Assembly: GCA_959607825.1 (NCBI GenBank)
Contig: CAUHNW010000012.1
Coordinates: 33,134-97,133 of the forward strand
Direction: 5' to 3'
Source: HGM13006 sp900757695
Lineage (GTDB): Bacteria > Bacillota > Clostridia > Oscillospirales > Oscillospiraceae
DNA length: 64,000 nt
A model generated the notes under the pieces. The model searched no databases and was not told where the DNA came from. It worked only from the letters and a program-made list of their open reading frames with translations. Position numbers and translations under genes: made by a program. Shown here one piece after another: positions 25,127 through 33,443 of the stretch (position 1 is the stretch's first letter; every line of letters starts with the position of its first letter).

Positions 25127-26578
25127 TTACATTCCCTTCTCTTCCCGGAGATGAGCGGCCACTTCCTCCCGTTCATCCAGATGTGTTTTTGTTGTACCCA
25201 GAATCTGATACGTCTCATGGCCCTTGCCGCACAGGACGATGATATCGTCCTTCTCTGCCATATCCATCGCCATGCGAATGGCCTTTCGGCGGTTTTCCTC
25301 CACCAGACAATTGGAACGATCCGGAATACCCGCCAGAATCATATCGATGATCTGATTGGGGTCCTCGGTTCTCGGATTATCCGAAGTGATAATCGCAATA
25401 TCAGAAAGTCGTGCGCCAATCTCCCCCATAATGGGCCGCTTGGTATTGTCCCGGTCTCCGCCGCAGCCGAAGACCGAAATGATTCTGCCCTTGCAGAAGC
25501 CCCGTACCGAGGACAGTACGTTTTCAAGGCCATCGGGTGCATGGGCATAGTCAATGAGGATCGTATAGTCCTTACCGGGGGTGGGAACTACCTCTACCCG
25601 CCCCTTCACGCCATGGGCGGTTTCCAGCGCCGCAGCCGCATCCTCCAGCGAAACGCCCAGTGCAAGGGCCGCACCCAGCACACCCAGTGCATTGTACACC
25701 GTAAAGGCTCCGGGGATGCCCAGATGAACATGGGCCCTGCGCTCCCCATAGCGTGCGGTAAATTCCACGCCATCGGAATGGAGAATGGGGGCCACGGCCT
25801 GAAGATCGTTCTCCGGCTTCTCGCCAAAGGTCATGGGTTTGCAGGTGGCCGTCTCCAAGATCTTCGGCGTTGCTTCATCGTCCCCGTTGAACACGCCAAT
25901 CGCACAGCGCCGGAACAAAATCGCCTTGGCTTTCCGGTATTCTTCCATGGTCTTGTGGAAATCCAGATGATCCTGCGTGAGATTGGTAAATACGCCCACC
26001 TGAAAGCGGATCCCTGCCACCCGGTCCAATACCAGCGAGTGGGAGGAGACCTCCATGATCACATGGGTGCAGCCCGCCTGCTTCATCTCGTAGAACAGCT
26101 TTTGCAGCTCAAAGGACTCCGGTGTGGTGCGCTCCGTCTCCAGCACCTGATCCCCGATCATGTTTTGAATCGTTCCGATGAGACCGACCTTTGCCCCCAG
26201 CGTCTTCTCCAGCACCGTTTTCAGAAGGTAGGTGCTGGAGGTTTTCCCGTTGGTACCGGTAATGCCCACAAAGGTCATGGCATCTGCGGGATGGCCAAAG
26301 AAATTGGCAGAGGCCAGCGCCATGGCAAGTCGTGCGTTTTCCACCTGCACATAGGGAATATCAATCTCCGGCGCCCGCTCACAAAGTACCGCTGCGGCAC
26401 CCTTTTCCACCGCCATGGGAATGAAGCGGTGCCCGTCTGCCGCATAGCCCGTGATGGCCACAAACAGATCTCCCTGCTTCACCTGACGGGAATCATAGCT
26501 GATCCCGGTGATCTCCATATTCCCGTCTGCCGTACTGCACGTTACCGCAATTCCGGCAAGAATCTCCATTAGTTTCAT
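25127..26578 (-). CDS. murE: UDP-MurNAc-dipeptide:meso-DAP ligase MurE
   Basis: MurE adds the third amino acid to the wall peptide. The 483-residue protein has GITGTNGKTSS (ATP site, about residues 107-117) and the specificity motif DNPR in ITSDNPRTEDP, which in known MurE enzymes marks meso-diaminopimelate rather than lysine. So the organism probably has DAP-type peptidoglycan. GGAG lies 9-10 nt before the ATG. It follows the transpeptidase gene and is coupled to murF. Confidence 0.97.
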   Translation of the reverse strand: MKLMEILAGIAVTCSTADGNMEITGISYDSRQVKQGDLFVAITGYAADGHRFIPMAVEKGAAAVLCERAPEIDIPYVQVENARLAMALASANFFGHPADAMTFVGITGTNGKTSSTYLLKTVLEKTLGAKVGLIGTIQNMIGDQVLETERTTPESFELQKLFYEMKQAGCTHVIMEVSSHSLVLDRVAGIRFQVGVFTNLTQDHLDFHKTMEEYRKAKAILFRRCAIGVFNGDDEATPKILETATCKPMTFGEKPENDLQAVAPILHSDGVEFTARYGERRAHVHLGIPGAFTVYNALGVLGAALALGVSLEDAAAALETAHGVKGRVEVVPTPGKDYTILIDYAHAPDGLENVLSSVRGFCKGRIISVFGCGGDRDNTKRPIMGEIGARLSDIAIITSDNPRTEDPNQIIDMILAGIPDRSNCLVEENRRKAIRMAMDMAEKDDIIVLCGKGHETYQILGTTKTHLDEREEVAAHLREEKGM

Positions 26579-26597
26579 TTCTGTCCACTCCTATCCC

Positions 26598-28925
26598 TTA
26601 ATCTCTGGCACCGAGGTCGGAGAATTCCACCTCCACTACGGTACCCTGTTCCACGTTTTCTCCGGCTTCCGGGAGCTGCCGGGTCGCAAGGATCGTTCCC
26701 TCACTGCCGGTTGCGCCAATGATCTTCATATAAAGTCCCGCCTCCGTCAGCAGACGGTTGGCCGATTCTGCATCCTTTCCCGTTACATCCGGGACCGTTA
26801 CGATTTGCTGCTCCGCCTCTGTCCCCAGATAGAGCACCACCTCACTGCCGCCGGGGATCACCGCACCGGCAGCGGGCACCTGTCCGCTTACCGTTTCGCC
26901 ATCCCCCTGCGTCCGGCAGCTGAGTGATTTTTCCTTCAATGCCGCTCGGGCAGCGGATACATCCATCCCGGTCAGGTCCGGCATGGAAACGTCCTCCATC
27001 TCCGGCGCTTCCCCGGTGTAGTCCGGCTGGAGGCCCAAATAGGGCAGGATGTCCGCCAGCACGTCCCGGACAGTGGGCGCTCCCATCTGGCCGCCGGAAA
27101 TATAGTACCCGGTCTCCCGGGATGGGGTGTCCAATGCCACCAGACAGATGTATTGGGGATCGTCCATGGGCGCAATGCCCACAAAGGAGACAATTTTATC
27201 CTGCACCGGATTTCCGTTTTCATCAAACACATCAATTTTTTCCGATGTGCCGGTTTTTCCGCCAATGCGATAGCCTGCGATCTGCGCATTCTTCGCAGTG
27301 CCCTGAGAAACCACGGATTCCAGCAGCTGGCACATGGTCTTCGATGTCTCCTCGCTGATGGCCTGCCGCAGCACCGTTCGCTCTCTGGTCTCCAGACTCT
27401 GCCCCTCCGGTGAGAGAATCTCATGGACAATGTGCGGCTCCAATACATAGCCGCCATTGACCACCGCAGCCACAGCCCTTACCAGCTGAAGCGGCGTAAT
27501 TTTGAAGGTCTGTCCAAATGCAGCCGACGTCAGCGATGCATAGCTCTGGGGATTTGCCAGCGTTGCTTCATCAAAGAAAATGCCGCTGGCCTCGCCCCCC
27601 AGCTCAATGCCCGTCTTTTCCGTCAGGCCGAACTTGTGGACATATTCGTACAGCTTTTCGCCGCCAAGGCGAATGCCAATGTTCGCAAAGGCTACATTGC
27701 AGGAATTCTGAAGGGCCTCTGCGGTACTCTGCTGACCATGGCCCGCAGCGCGCCAGCAATGCAGCGCCTTGGTTCTTCCCTTTATGGTAGTGCTGCCGCC
27801 GCAATAGAAGGAATCCGAAAGGCTCACCGCCCCTTCCTCCAATGCGGAAGCCAGCGTAATACTCTTAAATGTGGAGCCGGGCTCATATCCATCGGAAATG
27901 ACCCGATTTCGCCACTGGCTGAGCCGGGCATTGGCCACAGCCGTGTTATAGGCCCGCAGCAGCTGCTCCTGCTGTTCTCCTTCGGCTGCAATGGCCTCCT
28001 GATACTGCTGCTCCAGCGCTTCCGCCTTTTGCGCATCATAGACCACCGCATAGGCATTGGGATCATAGCTCCCCAGCGTTGCCATGGCCAGTATATCGCC
28101 GGTATTCACGTCCATCACGACCCCAAAGGCCCCATTTTGCACATCGTACTGCTCAATGGCCTCCTGCATATGCTTTTCCAGCATCTGCTGCACCGTCATG
28201 TCAATGGTAAGCACCACGTCATTGCCGCTGACGGCATCGGCGTACTGTTCATAATGGAACTGCATCTGTGCGCCATAATTTCCCTTTGCCGTTGCAACGC
28301 TCCCCGTCTGACCGGTCAGCGCTCCATCGCAGGCGGCCTCCACGCCGTCAAGGCCGACGTTATCGCTGCCCACAAAGCCCAAAACCTGTGCCGCCATGAT
28401 CCCGCAGGGATAGTACCGCTTGGTATCCGGCTCCAGATAGACGCCGGTGACCTTCTCTTGGGTAATATAATTTCGAACCAGCTCAGCCTCCTGAAGCTCC
28501 ACCTTCCGCTTTACGATTTGGTAGCGGTAGCCGGTGTCTTTCATAAGATTACGGATCTTTTCGCCGCTGACATCCAGCAGCTCCGAGAGCTTGTCCGCAA
28601 TGGCATCCAGATCCTGACCGGACAGCCCCAGCTCATTGGGATCAATGCACACGTTTTCCACGTCTGCACTGACCGCCAGAACATTCATATTGCGGTCATA
28701 CACCGTTCCTCTGGGGGGCGTAATCTTGCTGATTCTGGTCTGATTGTCTGCCGCCAATTGGCTGAGGGTTTCATATTGCATCACCTGTAGGGAAAAAAGC
28801 TTCATGATCAGCGGGACGAACACCGCCACGCCAAACAGCGCCATCAGCACCACCGTGCGCCGGAGGATCAGTCTGCTGGCATCCCCGGAAATTTTCGGTT
28901 TCGGAACAGGGCGTTTCAAAGGCAA
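26598..28925 (-). CDS. Class B penicillin-binding protein with two PASTA domains (PBP2X/FtsI/SpoVD type)
   Basis: This 775-residue transpeptidase crosslinks peptidoglycan with its SEDS partner. It has one membrane helix (about residues 24-46), a dimerisation domain (PRGTVYDRN, about 71-79), the transpeptidase domain with the active-site STFK (about 352), and KTGTSE. Two C-terminal PASTA repeats follow, starting VSMPDLTGMD and VTVPDVTGKD. The start is TTG at 28925 after AAAGGAG; a second TTG two codons on is possible and no ATG fits. In Bacillus the vegetative PbpB has two PASTA domains, which leans toward a division role, but a spore role is not excluded. Confidence 0.94.
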   Translation of the reverse strand: MPLKRPVPKPKISGDASRLILRRTVVLMALFGVAVFVPLIMKLFSLQVMQYETLSQLAADNQTRISKITPPRGTVYDRNMNVLAVSADVENVCIDPNELGLSGQDLDAIADKLSELLDVSGEKIRNLMKDTGYRYQIVKRKVELQEAELVRNYITQEKVTGVYLEPDTKRYYPCGIMAAQVLGFVGSDNVGLDGVEAACDGALTGQTGSVATAKGNYGAQMQFHYEQYADAVSGNDVVLTIDMTVQQMLEKHMQEAIEQYDVQNGAFGVVMDVNTGDILAMATLGSYDPNAYAVVYDAQKAEALEQQYQEAIAAEGEQQEQLLRAYNTAVANARLSQWRNRVISDGYEPGSTFKSITLASALEEGAVSLSDSFYCGGSTTIKGRTKALHCWRAAGHGQQSTAEALQNSCNVAFANIGIRLGGEKLYEYVHKFGLTEKTGIELGGEASGIFFDEATLANPQSYASLTSAAFGQTFKITPLQLVRAVAAVVNGGYVLEPHIVHEILSPEGQSLETRERTVLRQAISEETSKTMCQLLESVVSQGTAKNAQIAGYRIGGKTGTSEKIDVFDENGNPVQDKIVSFVGIAPMDDPQYICLVALDTPSRETGYYISGGQMGAPTVRDVLADILPYLGLQPDYTGEAPEMEDVSMPDLTGMDVSAARAALKEKSLSCRTQGDGETVSGQVPAAGAVIPGGSEVVLYLGTEAEQQIVTVPDVTGKDAESANRLLTEAGLYMKIIGATGSEGTILATRQLPEAGENVEQGTVVEVEFSDLGARD

Positions 28926-28982
28926 AGGTCTCCTTTCATGGAATCTCCCTTTTTACTATATGCCTTGCAACGTCCTATATAT

Positions 28983-29300
28983 TCACGGCGTCTCCGCCGC
29001 CATTTGGCCTCGGATGTGGAGGATTTTGATATCCTCCGCCTTGGGCCGATACATGCCAAGCGTTCGGGCCTGCTGCTCCAGATACCCCTCGGAGGTAAGC
29101 TGACGGTATTCCTTTTCCAGTTCTGCTCTTTTTTCGGTCAGCAGTTCCAGCTGCTCCTGCCGCTCCTGATTTTCAAGCGACAGTTCATAGCATCGAACAT
29201 AGCCAAGGATCAGCACTACAGCCAGAAGAAAGCACAGCATCCACGGCAGTATTGCTCCAATACTGCGTTTTTTTACGTCCCGGCATACCACCGGTTCCAT
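28983..29300 (-). CDS. ftsL: FtsL-like bitopic cell division protein
   Basis: This 105-residue protein has a short cytoplasmic part, one membrane helix (about residues 16-38), then a charged coiled-coil stretch (NQERQEQLELLTEKRAELEK) and a short tail. This is the FtsL/DivIC plan: a linker that activates the SEDS-PBP pair. The frame is open up to 29429 inside rsmH, but the ATG at 29300, 2 nt after the rsmH stop with AAAGG upstream, gives the expected size. Sequence identity in this family is low; the call rests on topology and on its place between rsmH and the PBP. Confidence 0.85.
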   Translation of the reverse strand: MEPVVCRDVKKRSIGAILPWMLCFLLAVVLILGYVRCYELSLENQERQEQLELLTEKRAELEKEYRQLTSEGYLEQQARTLGMYRPKAEDIKILHIRGQMAAETP

Positions 29301-29302
29301 AG

Positions 29303-30235
29303 CTACAGCCTTTCGCAGACCCGGAGCTTTGCGCTTCTGGCACGGGGGTTTTCTTCCAGCTCCTCCGGCGATGAGGTAATGGGCTTTCGATTGATCAGCT
29401 TCACCTGCGGTTTTTTTCCGCAGACGCACACGGGAAATTCCGGCGGGCAGGTACAGCCCTTTGCCGCCGCCGCCATAGCACTTTTTACAATTCGGTCCTC
29501 CAGCGAGTGGAAGGTAATCACGGCCAGCCGCCCCTGTGGATTCAATCTTGGGATCGCCTCCTCCAGCATCTGCCGAACCGACCCCAGCTCATCATTGACT
29601 GCGATTCGAATTGCCTGAAAGCTGCGCTTGGCCGGATGCTGCTTTTCCCGCAGGGCCTGAGCGGGCAGAGCCCCTCGGATCACATCCACCAGCTGAAGGG
29701 TTGTTTCAATGGGCGCATTCTGCCGCTTCCGGTCAATGGCCCCGGCGATCTGCGGTGCATAGCGCTCTTCCCCATATTCATAGAGAATCCTGCGAAGCTC
29801 TTCCCGGGGCCACTGGTTGACCACGTCATAGGCCGTCAGCCGATCCTCCCGATTCATACGCATATCCAGCGGCGCATCCGCCATATAGGAAAAGCCGCGC
29901 TGGCCATCATCCAGCTGCGGGGACGAAACACCGAGGTCGAAGAGCATCCCGTCCACCTTCTCGATTCCAAGCCGGTCTAAGATCCCATCAATATCCTTAA
30001 AGTTGGAATGCACCAGGGTGACCCGCTCTTTCCACGGCGCAAGCCGCTGGGCCGCTGCCTCCAGCGCCACCTGATCCCGGTCTACACCGATCAGGCGGCC
30101 TGTGGTAAGCCGCCGGACAATTTGAGACGAATGTCCCGCACCGCCCAAGGTACCGTCCAGATAGATCCCATCCGGTTTGATATTCAGCCCCTGAATGCAC
30201 TCATCCAGCAGGACTGACTTATGGTGAAATTCCAT
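29303..30235 (-). CDS. rsmH: 16S rRNA (cytosine1402-N4)-methyltransferase RsmH
   Basis: RsmH (MraW) puts the N4-methyl on C1402 of 16S rRNA in the decoding centre. The 310-residue protein has the family start MEFHHKSVLLDECI, the SAM-binding DGTLGGAGHSS (about residues 27-37), FDLGVSSPQLD (about 99-109) and the late motif FHSLEDRIVK. A CTCPPEFPVCVCG cysteine stretch follows, as in many Firmicute RsmH. It lies 11 nt after mraZ. The partner enzyme RsmI, for 2'-O-methylation of the same base, is encoded at 36.9 kb. Confidence 0.97.
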   Translation of the reverse strand: MEFHHKSVLLDECIQGLNIKPDGIYLDGTLGGAGHSSQIVRRLTTGRLIGVDRDQVALEAAAQRLAPWKERVTLVHSNFKDIDGILDRLGIEKVDGMLFDLGVSSPQLDDGQRGFSYMADAPLDMRMNREDRLTAYDVVNQWPREELRRILYEYGEERYAPQIAGAIDRKRQNAPIETTLQLVDVIRGALPAQALREKQHPAKRSFQAIRIAVNDELGSVRQMLEEAIPRLNPQGRLAVITFHSLEDRIVKSAMAAAAKGCTCPPEFPVCVCGKKPQVKLINRKPITSSPEELEENPRARSAKLRVCERL

Positions 30236-30246
30236 GGCATAGCCTC

Positions 30247-30663
30247 CTATAGCTCCAGCGCAGACAACACCGTGTCGAGATCACCTTCCGCAAAGAACGC
30301 CTGCTCCATTGCGTCATAGGTATCTGCATCCCAAATTTCGGCCTTATCTCCAAAGCCGAGAATCACAGCGCTGTCCTTTAATCCGGCATACCCTCTGAGC
30401 TCTGCGGGCAGGAGGATACGCCCCTGCTTGTCCGGCTCACAGTAAACTGCGTTGGCAAAGAAGAAGCGGAGCTTCTGCGCCTCCGCCATGGGAAGACTCT
30501 GCTTCTTTTCCACAATGGTATCCCAGCCCGCCTGCGTCAGTACCATAAGACTATGGCCGAGACCAATGGTCACATAGAATGCGCCGCCCAGTTCCTCCCG
30601 AAGCTTTGCCGGAATTGCCAATCGTCCCTTGCTGTCGATCCCATGTCGGTATTTTCCTGTCAT
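30247..30663 (-). CDS. mraZ: Transcriptional regulator MraZ
   Basis: MraZ is a DNA-binding protein with two AbrB-like half-domains that controls its own dcw operon. The 138-residue protein begins MTGKYRHGIDSKGRLAIPAK with the DSKGR signature, and the second half repeats it in degenerate form (EPDKQGRILLP). The start at 30663 follows GGAGG by 7 nt; the longer frame to 30702 runs into the operator. It heads the cluster. Two TGGGG repeats lie 34-48 nt upstream of its ATG, so autoregulation is expected. Confidence 0.96.
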   Translation of the reverse strand: MTGKYRHGIDSKGRLAIPAKLREELGGAFYVTIGLGHSLMVLTQAGWDTIVEKKQSLPMAEAQKLRFFFANAVYCEPDKQGRILLPAELRGYAGLKDSAVILGFGDKAEIWDADTYDAMEQAFFAEGDLDTVLSALEL

Positions 30664-30696
30664 CAGCGCACCTCCGTTCCATCGTGTGGTGATATT

Positions 30697-30711
30697 CCCC
30701 ACTTCTCCCCA
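30697..30711 (-). promoter_or_regulatory. MraZ-box: two TGGGG direct repeats
   Basis: TGGGG at 30711-30707 and 30701-30697, separated by 5 nt, match the TGGGN repeats spaced 5 nt that MraZ binds in other bacteria. They lie just downstream of the -10 box, so binding would block transcription. Confidence 0.75.
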
Positions 30712-30723
30712 CTATTCAGAGCT

Positions 30724-30752
30724 AGTATACTGCAAACAATGGGCAATTGCAA
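30724..30752 (-). promoter_or_regulatory. Promoter of the dcw cluster (mraZ)
   Basis: TTGCAA (30752-30747) and TATACT (30729-30724) are separated by 17 nt on the minus strand, about 60 nt upstream of mraZ. Confidence 0.7.
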
Positions 30753-30863
30753 GGGATTTTTCGGGAACGGCGGCTGGCATATGATTCCTTTTCCAGCCTC
30801 CACGCCTGATTCATTGTAGCATGGAAACGTAACGGTTTTATGAACAGGTCGCAATTTGCGCAG

Positions 30864-30895
30864 AAAAAACGGCGCACCGCAAATGCGGTGCGCCG
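30864..30895 (-). terminator. Terminator of the ABC permease operon
   Basis: A 12-bp stem (CGGCGCACCGCA / TGCGGTGCGCCG) is followed by TTTTTT on the minus strand, 30 nt past the LplC-type gene. Confidence 0.92.
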
Positions 30896-30925
30896 GAATC
30901 TGGCAGATTCTGTTTTGCTTCCGAA

Positions 30926-31822
30926 TCAGCCCTTCAGAGAGCCGACCATCATGCCCTTGGTGAAGTACTTCAGGATGAAGGGATAGAAGCAGAAGACAGG
31001 AAGAATTGCAACCACGATGGTGCAATACTCGACCAGATCGGAGTACTTGGCAAGCTCCGGATCGTAGGTCAGGGAAGAAGAGTCAGATTCAGTCAGGATT
31101 TCTTTCAGAATAACCTGGAGGGGATAGAGAGCGCGGGTCTGCAGATAGATCATAGCCTCGAAGTAGGAGTTCCACTTCATAAGGATGTACTGCAGGGCCA
31201 GCACGGCCACGGTAGCCTTAACCAGAGGAATCACGATTCTGAACAGGATGGTGAAGTTGCCAGCACCGTCCAGACGAGCGGACTCTTCCAGAGAGTCGGG
31301 CATGCCCTGAATTGCCGTACGGATGATAACCAGGCTCATGACGTTAACAGCCATGGGGATGATCATGACCCAACGGGTATCGAGCATATGCAGGCCCTTG
31401 ATGACCATGTAGGTGGGGATCATGCCGCCATTGAAGAACATGGTAATGGTGATCATGATCATAACATACTTCTTCAGGATCAGGCCCTTACGGGAAAGCA
31501 CGAAACCACCCATGGTGCACAGGACGGTAGAGAAAGCACCGCCAACTGCGCAGTAGAAAATGGTGTTTGCATAGCCCATCAGCAGAGAGTTGTTGCCAAA
31601 GACCATCTTGTAGCCATACCATGTGATGGGATGATCCGCATCAAACAGCGGGTACAGGATGATGCCGGAGTGCTGCGCCATCAGCGTGGGATCCGAAACG
31701 GAAGCCCAGATACAATGCAGCACAGGCAGCAGACAGATGATACCAAAGAGGCCGAGGATTATGTAGTTGATAACCTCAAACACACGTCTGCTGGGAGTCT
31801 TAATAACGAAATTCAAATTCAT
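30926..31822 (-). CDS. Carbohydrate ABC transporter permease, LplC/YtcP type
   Basis: This 298-residue inner-membrane permease has six predicted helices and the EAA loop (SLEESARLDGAGNFTILFRI, about residues 192-211), which contacts the ATPase. It belongs to the LplC/YtcP branch of sugar (CUT1-type) importers that take up oligosaccharides such as plant-wall fragments. It lies 17 nt downstream of its LplB-type partner and closes the two-gene operon. No ATPase or binding protein follows. Such systems often share a general MsmX-type ATPase, so the missing ATPase is not unusual (established for the family; inferred here). Confidence 0.93.
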   Translation of the reverse strand: MNLNFVIKTPSRRVFEVINYIILGLFGIICLLPVLHCIWASVSDPTLMAQHSGIILYPLFDADHPITWYGYKMVFGNNSLLMGYANTIFYCAVGGAFSTVLCTMGGFVLSRKGLILKKYVMIMITITMFFNGGMIPTYMVIKGLHMLDTRWVMIIPMAVNVMSLVIIRTAIQGMPDSLEESARLDGAGNFTILFRIVIPLVKATVAVLALQYILMKWNSYFEAMIYLQTRALYPLQVILKEILTESDSSSLTYDPELAKYSDLVEYCTIVVAILPVFCFYPFILKYFTKGMMVGSLKG

Positions 31823-31839
31823 AATTCAACTTCCTCCCA

Positions 31840-32754
31840 TCAGAACAAGCTGGTCTCGGAGTACTTTCTGGATACGCCGTTGGCGATAAACAGAAGCACA
31901 ACGTTGACAGCGGAGTTGAAGAGGCCGACTGCAGTAGAGTAGCCGTAGTCTGCTTCCAGAAGACCCTTTCTGTAAACGAAGGTACCGATAACATCGGAGG
32001 TTTCGTAGATCAGGGGGTTGTACAGAAGCAGGATCTTTTCCTGGTTTGCATTCATCAGGGAGCCAATCCTCATGATGAGCATGATGACGACTGTGGGCAT
32101 AATGCCAGGAATGGTAACATTCAGGGTCTGCTTCCAGCGGTTTGCGCCGTCGATAACAGCAGCCTCGTAGAGCTCCTGATCGATACCGGTCAGAGCAGCC
32201 AGGAAGAGGATGGAGCCAAAGCCAACCTGCTGCCACAGATCGGTGAGCACCATGATCGTCCGGAAGTACTGAGGCACCGACAATAGGTTCTTTGCTTCTT
32301 TCAGGAAGCCGATGTTCACCAGCATGCCGGTGATAACGCCATCGGAAGCAACGAAGTCGATGATGATACCGGAAATAACGACGGTAGAAATAAAGTTGGG
32401 CATGTAGCTGACAACCTGAATAACCTTCTTGTAGTATTCGTTATCCAGCTCGTTGAGCAGCAGTGCGAAGATAATCGGTGCAGGGAATCCGAAAATCACG
32501 CTGTAGAGGCTAAGGATCAGAGTGTTCTTCAATACCCGGACGAAGAATACAGAGCTGAAGAAGGTGGTGAAGTGTTTCAGACCGACCCATTCGCTCATGT
32601 ACACACCATTCTTGGGAGTAAAGCGCTCGAAACCAAGAACGATACCCGCCATGGGCAGATAGTTGAAGATGATAAGGTACACGACGATGGGCAGAATCAA
32701 GAGATAGAGTCCCTTGTTCATACGCCAGTCGCGCTTCAACTCAATCAATCGCAT
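31840..32754 (-). CDS. ABC transporter permease, LplB/YteP type
   Basis: This 304-residue permease is the upstream partner of the LplC-type gene. It has a short cytoplasmic N-terminus (RDWRMNKGLYL), six predicted helices and the EAA loop YEAAVIDGANRWKQTLNVTI. The ATG at 32754 follows AAAGGAG. It is preceded by an unusually long untranslated leader of about 370 nt with several hairpins. The best candidate for the missing binding protein in this window is the lipoprotein at 14.6-16.4 kb. Confidence 0.93.
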   Translation of the reverse strand: MRLIELKRDWRMNKGLYLLILPIVVYLIIFNYLPMAGIVLGFERFTPKNGVYMSEWVGLKHFTTFFSSVFFVRVLKNTLILSLYSVIFGFPAPIIFALLLNELDNEYYKKVIQVVSYMPNFISTVVISGIIIDFVASDGVITGMLVNIGFLKEAKNLLSVPQYFRTIMVLTDLWQQVGFGSILFLAALTGIDQELYEAAVIDGANRWKQTLNVTIPGIMPTVVIMLIMRIGSLMNANQEKILLLYNPLIYETSDVIGTFVYRKGLLEADYGYSTAVGLFNSAVNVVLLFIANGVSRKYSETSLF

Positions 32755-33121
32755 GCCAATTCTCCTTTACTTGATTGGTTTGCATTTCTGCATTTTTCAC
32801 GTTCCCCATTGGCCGCCTTGCCTGGAAGCGGCGATGCACGAAGTCAAAATGCCGCGATGGTTCGCCGTTGGCACCGTGCTGTGAGCGTTGGAGCCAAAAG
32901 CCCCGTTCATTTCGTGCTGTAGCGAACAGAACTGCCGGGAATCTTGATGCGCAACCTGCACAAGCACATCAAATTTCAGCGTTCCATTCTAACGCGGCAT
33001 TCGCTCCTTTCTGCGTGAAAGCGCGCTCGTGTCCGCCGAGAAAGACCGGTTTAATTGGATGGCACGGTCTTTTGCCTTACTCTTTGGGCACTTTTTTGAA
33101 GGCTTTCGCCTACCAAAATTG
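32755..33121 (-). promoter_or_regulatory. Long structured leader upstream of the ABC permease operon
   Basis: About 367 nt without a credible gene, read from the promoter at 33122-33149 toward the LplB-type gene. Stems seen directly: AGGC-TTTC-GCCT (33100-33111), AAAGACCG/CGGTCTTT (33041-33048 with 33065-33072), GCGTT/AACGC (32979-32995), TGATGCGC/GCACATCA with one G-U pair (32945-32952 with 32964-32971), and GCGGC/GCCGC (32828-32855). No riboswitch class known to me fits. A 37-codon minus-strand frame (32797-32910) has no ribosome binding site, and a 115-codon plus-strand frame (32775-33122) has none either. It could be a cis-regulatory RNA or an independent small RNA. Confidence 0.5.
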
Positions 33122-33149
33122 ATTATAGCATAATTTGTGCATTTTACAA
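33122..33149 (-). promoter_or_regulatory. Promoter of the structured leader and ABC permeases
   Basis: TTGTAA (33149-33144) and TATAAT (33127-33122) are separated by 16 nt on the minus strand. Confidence 0.65.
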
Positions 33150-33393
33150 GTAATTTTTCCTAAAAAACGTCAACTTTTTTGTCTAATTCCCCGTATCCCA
33201 TGGCAGATTCCACAAATGCCTCGTAATTTCCGAGAGATTTCCCGGGTTCTTTTTGTGCAATGTGTCGTGGAACGTTAAATTTTAAACCGGCAATTTAACG
33301 ATCCTTTTGGAGCAATTTCCACCGAAAATCGAACTTTTTCCATTCTTTTCGTAATTATAACCATAGCCTGTCTCTTTTACCATGATATGCAAA
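33150..33393. other. AT-rich intergenic stretch with an inverted repeat
   Basis: About 240 nt, clearly richer in A/T than its surroundings, without a credible gene. It holds an 8-bp inverted repeat, CGTTAAAT (33273-33280) and ATTTAACG (33293-33300), centred about 145 nt upstream of the permease promoter, and a second TATAAT-like box on the minus strand at 33359-33354 with a poor -35. This may be an activator site for the transport operon. Confidence 0.35.
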
Positions 33394-33434
33394 GGAGGCG
33401 CTTTTCAGAACCAAATCGTCCCAAAAGCGCCTCC
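33394..33434 (-). terminator. Probable terminator of clpC
   Basis: A perfect 12-bp stem (GGAGGCGCTTTT / AAAAGCGCCTCC) with a 17-nt loop, 10 nt past the clpC stop. The T tract is short (TTT), so efficiency is uncertain. Confidence 0.6.
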
Positions 33435-33443
33435 GCTGATTCT

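Noticed and set aside
29301..29429. N-terminal extension of FtsL by 43 codons
   Set aside because: It lies inside rsmH in another frame and lacks a ribosome binding site; the ATG at 29300 gives the normal FtsL plan.
32797..32910. A 37-codon minus-strand frame starting MNGAFGSNAH in the leader
   Set aside because: No Shine-Dalgarno sequence before the ATG and no coding signature; it is treated as part of the leader.
32755..33121. c-di-GMP, THF, ZTP, tmRNA, RNase P or 6S RNA identity for the leader
   Set aside because: The conserved core sequences of these RNAs are not present; left unclassified.
32775..33122. A 115-codon plus-strand frame over the structured leader
   Set aside because: No ribosome binding site, antisense to a promoter and leader, and an odd Cys/Arg/Ser-rich composition. 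It looks like a by-product of a conserved RNA or spacer sequence.
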